Shown: piece after piece, positions 60,646 through 64,000 of the stretch
Layout: each line of letters starts with the position of its first letter
How positions within the stretch are numbered: position 1 is the first letter of the stretch
NCBI GenBank assembly: GCA_029782215.1
Contig: JAKOVD010000127.1
Span: 1 to 64,000 of the forward strand
Reading direction: 5' to 3'
Length of the DNA stretch: 64,000 bases
From: Chloroflexota bacterium
Lineage (GTDB): Bacteria > Chloroflexota > Anaerolineae > J102
The notes under the pieces: generated by a model
Told to the model about the DNA's origin: nothing
The model's input: the letters and a program-made list of their open reading frames with translations, nothing else
Database searches by the model: none
Position numbers and translations under genes: made by a program

Positions 60646-61326
60646 TCAGCCCGCGGTCTCGATTCCCCTCGCTCGGCAAAGCTCGACGAGGGCGGTTTGA
60701 ACCTGTTCCGGCGCCTGCATGCCGTCGATCTCAGCCAACAGACCCTTGGCAAAGTAATAGCCGATGAGGGGCGACGTCTGCTTGTAGTAGACGAAGAGCC
60801 GGTTCTTGACCGTCTCAGGGTGATCGTCATCGCGCAGGTAGAGCTCACCGCCGTCGAGGTCGCATATGCCCTCGTGCTTAGGTGGGCTGTAGTCGACATG
60901 GTAAACGGCTCCACAGGCTCGGCAGACTCGGCGGCCCGTGATGCGCCGCATGACTACGTCATCGTCGACTTCCAGGATGGGGACCAGGCTGACGCCGCCG
61001 TCCGCCGCCAACATCTTCTCCAGCGCCACGGTCTGGGCCAGATTGCGCGGAAATCCGTCAAAAACAGCGCCGCCGCTGCAGTCAGGGTTGGTCAGTCGAT
61101 CCTCAACCATGCTGACCGTCACCTCATCCGGCACCAGCTCCCCGCGATCGATATAGGTCTTGGCTAACAGTCCCAGCTTGGTGCCATTCTTGAGATTGTA
61201 GCGAAACAGATCGCCCGTTGAGATCTGGGGAATGCCCAGCTTATCACACAGCATGCGCGCCTGGGTGCCCTTGCCCGAACCTGGAGCCCCCAGGAAGACC
61301 ATGAAGATACGCTTGCCAGAAGTCAT
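60646..61326 (-). CDS. adk: Adenylate kinase, zinc-LID type
   Basis: Interconverts AMP + ATP and 2 ADP. Motifs: P-loop GAPGSGKG (13-20), ISTGDLFRYN, FDGFPRNLAQ, and a long LID with a zinc site Cys135, Cys138, Cys155 and Asp158 (CxxC...CxxD). Length is 226 aa. GAGGT precedes the ATG and a promoter is at 61408-61436. Here adk stands alone next to lon, not in the secY ribosomal operon where it is often found. Confidence 0.96.
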   Translation of the reverse strand: MTSGKRIFMVFLGAPGSGKGTQARMLCDKLGIPQISTGDLFRYNLKNGTKLGLLAKTYIDRGELVPDEVTVSMVEDRLTNPDCSGGAVFDGFPRNLAQTVALEKMLAADGGVSLVPILEVDDDVVMRRITGRRVCRACGAVYHVDYSPPKHEGICDLDGGELYLRDDDHPETVKNRLFVYYKQTSPLIGYYFAKGLLAEIDGMQAPEQVQTALVELCRARGIETAG

Positions 61327-61612
61327 TGGTTGGATACCTCAGGACGACGCTCTCGACGTCGTGAGCGATGGCGGCAGACAACAGGAACATCAATTACATT
61401 AAACTCGACTGTACCACTCTTGCCGCGCTGCGTCAAGCTCTGTTTGTGCCGGTTCAGGTCGCGGTGCGGTAGCGTCATAGTCCATGACTACACGAAACGT
61501 CTCTCATACATCGACGTAAATTGTTTGGCCTGCCAGTACCGGCGCGCTCCCATTTCGTGCTACACTTGTGACAGTCATTTCACAGTCTTTGGTCTCGCTC
61601 AGGTCATCCCAC
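61327..61612. other. Divergent adk-lon intergenic region
   Basis: 286 bp with the adk promoter on the left. For lon, a TACACT at 61561-61566 could be a -10 box but no matching -35 is seen. No CIRCE/HrcA repeat (TTAGCACTC-type) and no gene were recognised. Confidence 0.5.
61408..61436 (-). promoter_or_regulatory. Promoter of adk
   Basis: Minus strand TTGACG (61436-61431), 17-bp spacer, TACAGT (61413-61408), 82 bp before the ATG. Five and four of six consensus bases. Confidence 0.6.
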
Positions 61613-64000
61613 ATGGCGCTGCTTCCTCCTTTGTCTTCCGCACCCCAGGCCGCCTTCACTGCCTCCCCCCTCCAGGGTCCTCCCTCTGACGAGGAACCGC
61701 AGGCGCAGGGTCCCGGCAGCAGCACGCCGGCGCCTGTGGAGCTTCCCCTCCTGCCCTTGCGGGGAGTGGTGCTGTTCCCGCTGATGTGGCTGCCGATCAC
61801 TGTCGGACAGCCCCGTTCCCTGCGGCTTCTCGACGACCTCAACAGCCGGCGGCAGCGCCATTTGCTCGTTGCCGCCAGCCGCAATCCGGAAATCGAGGAG
61901 CCAGGACCTGACGACATTTTCCCTGTCGGCGTGATGGCCCAGGTACAGCGCATGATGCGACAGCCGGACGGCAATCTGCGCGTGATCATTCAGGGGATCG
62001 AACGGGTGCGGCTCACCGCTTTCACCGCCACCGAGCCCTACCTCCGGGCGGGATTCAGCCTGCTGCCCGACCACGTGACCGATGATGCCACCGAACAGGC
62101 CCTGGTGCGCACCAGCCAGGATCTCTTCGCCAGCATGGTGGCGCTCTCCCCGCAGCTACCCAGCGAGATGGAGTCGGCGGCACGCAATGCCACCGACAGC
62201 CGCCAGCTCACTTACCTCATCGCCTCCAGCGCCGGCTTCAAGCTGGCCGAGGCACAAGGGGTCCTCGAAGCAGACCCCCTGGCCGAGAAGATGAAGGTGC
62301 TCAACGGTTTGCTGCGCAACGAGGTGGAAGCGCGCGACCTGGCACAGAAGATCCAGCAAGAGGCCCAGGGCGAAATGGCCAAAGCGCAGCGCGACTTCTT
62401 CCTGCGTAAACAGATGGAAGCCATCCAGCGTGAGCTCGGCGAGACTGACGGTCAGGCAGCCGAGTTGGCGGAAATGGAGCAGCGCGTCCTCGCCGCGCAG
62501 ATGACGGCTGAGGCGGAAAAGGAAGCCATGCGCGAGCTTGACCGCATGCGCCGCATGCCCGTCCAAGCCGCCGAGTATTCGGTGATCAAGACCTACCTCG
62601 ACTGGCTGGTGGCGCTTCCCTGGCAGACGCGCACCGAGGATGATCTCGACGTTCAGCACGCTCGCAGTGTGCTGGACGAAGACCATTTTGGCCTGGACGA
62701 CATCAAGGACCGCATCATCGAGTTCCTGGCCGTACGTAAGCTGCGGCAGGATCGCAGCGAGGAACGCACAGACCTCCCCTTTGACGCCATTCGCCGCGAG
62801 CGCGAGGGGGTCATTCTCTGTTTTGTCGGCCCCCCGGGCGTGGGCAAGACCAGCCTGGGACTCAGCATCGCCCGCGCCATGAACCGCAAGTTCGTCCGCC
62901 TCGCCCTGGGCGGTGTCCGCGACGAGGCAGAGATCCGTGGCTTCAGGCGCACGTACGTCGGGGCCGTCCCCGGACGCGTCATGCAGTCGCTCCGGCGCGT
63001 TGAATCGCGCAATCCTGTGTTCATGCTCGACGAGGTCGACAAGCTGGGGCAGGACTTCCGCGGCGACCCCTCCAGCGCCCTGCTCGAGGTGTTGGACCCA
63101 GAACAAAACGCCGAGTTCCGCGACCATTACCTTGACGTGCCCTTCGATCTGTCCGAGGTCTTCTTTATTACGACAGCCAACTGGCTTGACCCCATCCCCG
63201 GCCCCCTGCGCGACCGCATGGAGATCATCCAGCTCTCCAGCTACACAGACCAGGAAAAAGTCCAGATCGCGCACCGGCACCTGATTCCCCGCCAGGTGCG
63301 CGAGAACGGGCTGCGGCCTGACGAGATCCGCTTCACCGACACCGCGCTCTTCAAGGTCGTGCACGACTACACAGCAGAGGCCGGCGTACGCGGGCTGGAA
63401 CGGCGCATCGGCGCTATCTGCCGCAAAGTGGCCACGAACGTTGCCGCCGCCAGCGCCGCGGCGCCGGACGGCGAAGCCATGTCCCCGAAGGCAGCGGAAG
63501 CGATGGTCGTCGTGACCGGGGAGAGCGTCGTCGACTGGCTCGGTAAGCCGACCTATTTCAGTGAGGCCCAAGAGGCCGTAGAAGTTCCGGGAGTCGCCGT
63601 CGGCCTGGCTTGGACGCCCTTTGGCGGTCAGGTGCTGTACATCGAGGCCACCGCGATGCCGGGCAAGGGCCGACTCACCCTCACCGGGCAGTTGGGCAGC
63701 GTCATGAAGGAATCGGCCATGGCCGCGCTCAGCTATGTACGCAGCGCCGCCAACCGCTACCAGGTACCCACGCAGTGGTTCGAGCAGCACGACCTGCACA
63801 TCCACGTCCCCTCGGGCGCCCAGCCCAAAGACGGGCCGTCGGCGGGAGTGGCCATCGCCACCGCCCTCCTCTCGCTCGTCACTGGGCGCTGCGTGGCCGA
63901 AAGCACCGCCATGACCGGGGAGATCACGCTGCGCGGGCGCGTCACCCGCATCGGCGGGGTGCGCGAGAAGGTGCTTGCCGCCTACCGGTACGGGATTCGC
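61613..64000 (+). CDS. lon: ATP-dependent protease Lon, truncated by the window end
   Basis: AAA+ serine protease that degrades misfolded and regulatory proteins. The ATG at 61613 gives 796 codons up to the edge. After a Pro/Ser-rich extension of about 42 residues come the substrate-binding domain ([19 protein letters not shown]), the coiled-coil segment, the AAA+ module with Walker A GPPGVGKT (406-413) and Walker [10 protein letters not shown], and the protease domain with the catalytic dyad Ser743 (PKDGPSAG) and Lys786 (REKVLAA), spaced by 43 as in other Lon enzymes. Only the last few dozen residues are missing. Divergent from adk. Confidence 0.96.
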   Translation, partial: MALLPPLSSAPQAAFTASPLQGPPSDEEPQAQGPGSSTPAPVELPLLPLRGVVLFPLMWLPITVGQPRSLRLLDDLNSRRQRHLLVAASRNPEIEEPGPDDIFPVGVMAQVQRMMRQPDGNLRVIIQGIERVRLTAFTATEPYLRAGFSLLPDHVTDDATEQALVRTSQDLFASMVALSPQLPSEMESAARNATDSRQLTYLIASSAGFKLAEAQGVLEADPLAEKMKVLNGLLRNEVEARDLAQKIQQEAQGEMAKAQRDFFLRKQMEAIQRELGETDGQAAELAEMEQRVLAAQMTAEAEKEAMRELDRMRRMPVQAAEYSVIKTYLDWLVALPWQTRTEDDLDVQHARSVLDEDHFGLDDIKDRIIEFLAVRKLRQDRSEERTDLPFDAIRREREGVILCFVGPPGVGKTSLGLSIARAMNRKFVRLALGGVRDEAEIRGFRRTYVGAVPGRVMQSLRRVESRNPVFMLDEVDKLGQDFRGDPSSALLEVLDPEQNAEFRDHYLDVPFDLSEVFFITTANWLDPIPGPLRDRMEIIQLSSYTDQEKVQIAHRHLIPRQVRENGLRPDEIRFTDTALFKVVHDYTAEAGVRGLERRIGAICRKVATNVAAASAAAPDGEAMSPKAAEAMVVVTGESVVDWLGKPTYFSEAQEAVEVPGVAVGLAWTPFGGQVLYIEATAMPGKGRLTLTGQLGSVMKESAMAALSYVRSAANRYQVPTQWFEQHDLHIHVPSGAQPKDGPSAGVAIATALLSLVTGRCVAESTAMTGEITLRGRVTRIGGVREKVLAAYRYGIR

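Noticed and set aside
62156..63805. 549-codon minus-strand ORF
   Set aside because: Entirely antisense to lon, whose ATPase and protease motifs are intact on the plus strand.

Overview
The window is a GC-rich bacterial chromosome segment with dense coding, many ATGA/TGATG overlaps and frequent GTG/TTG starts. No phage, plasmid, IS element, CRISPR array or tRNA gene was seen. Gene content suggests a member of the Chloroflexota (Anaerolineae/Caldilineae-like): lipoproteins with Pro/Thr/Glu-rich linkers, ThyX instead of ThyA, a VKOR-DsbA oxidative folding pair, a cdaA-ybbR pair and many ABC sugar-uptake genes. This placement is inferred from gene content, not from a phylogenetic marker.

Layout. 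1-3.0 kb (+): the 3' part of a [NiFe]-hydrogenase large subunit, its maturation protease and an overlapping lipoate ligase. 3.0-8.0 kb (-): a ferredoxin-like protein, a dynamin-like GTPase, an unrecognised 473-aa protein, heme O synthase and a small membrane protein. 8.3-9.3 kb (+): thymidylate synthase ThyX carried on two overlapping ORFs. 9.3-17.7 kb (-): a translation/RNA operon nusA-ylxR-infB-rbfA-nrnA-truB-ribF in which RibF carries a C-terminal archease domain; it has its own promoter and a terminator-like leader hairpin. 17.7-33.1 kb (-): smpB coupled to a tail-specific protease gene, a second S41 protease, a GH13 glycosidase, hflX, an M28 peptidase, der, ybbR-cdaA, a methyltransferase, a membrane protein, a ROK sugar kinase and two deoxynucleoside kinases, one fused to a MazG-like domain.

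33.3-42.3 kb (+): an ECF sigma factor with a probable anti-sigma factor and a bactofilin-like membrane protein, then tmRNA (ssrA) with its own promoter and terminator, then SDR, CysQ-like, hypothetical, CoA-transferase-like and MTA phosphorylase genes, and a frameshifted beta-propeller gene. 42.3-45.6 kb (-): DsbA-like, VKOR and an MTA/SAH deaminase fused to a CYTH domain. 45.7-51.4 kb (+): surface-polysaccharide genes (O-antigen ligase, GtrA, GT4) and a multidomain adenylate cyclase. 51.3-60.5 kb (-): a sugar regulon comprising a LacI regulator, ABC binding protein, two permeases, an FGGY kinase, a sucrose-phosphate-synthase-like glycosyltransferase and a PfkB kinase. 60.6-64 kb: adk (-) and a right-truncated lon (+), divergently transcribed.

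The most notable points are unusual protein architectures (RibF-archease, MTA deaminase-CYTH, deoxynucleoside kinase-MazG, SRPBCC-zinc ribbon-cyclase), a split ThyX, a probable nusA leader attenuator, and both trans-translation components together with tail-specific proteases. No wholly new defence or mobile system is evident; the novelty here lies in domain fusions and regulation.
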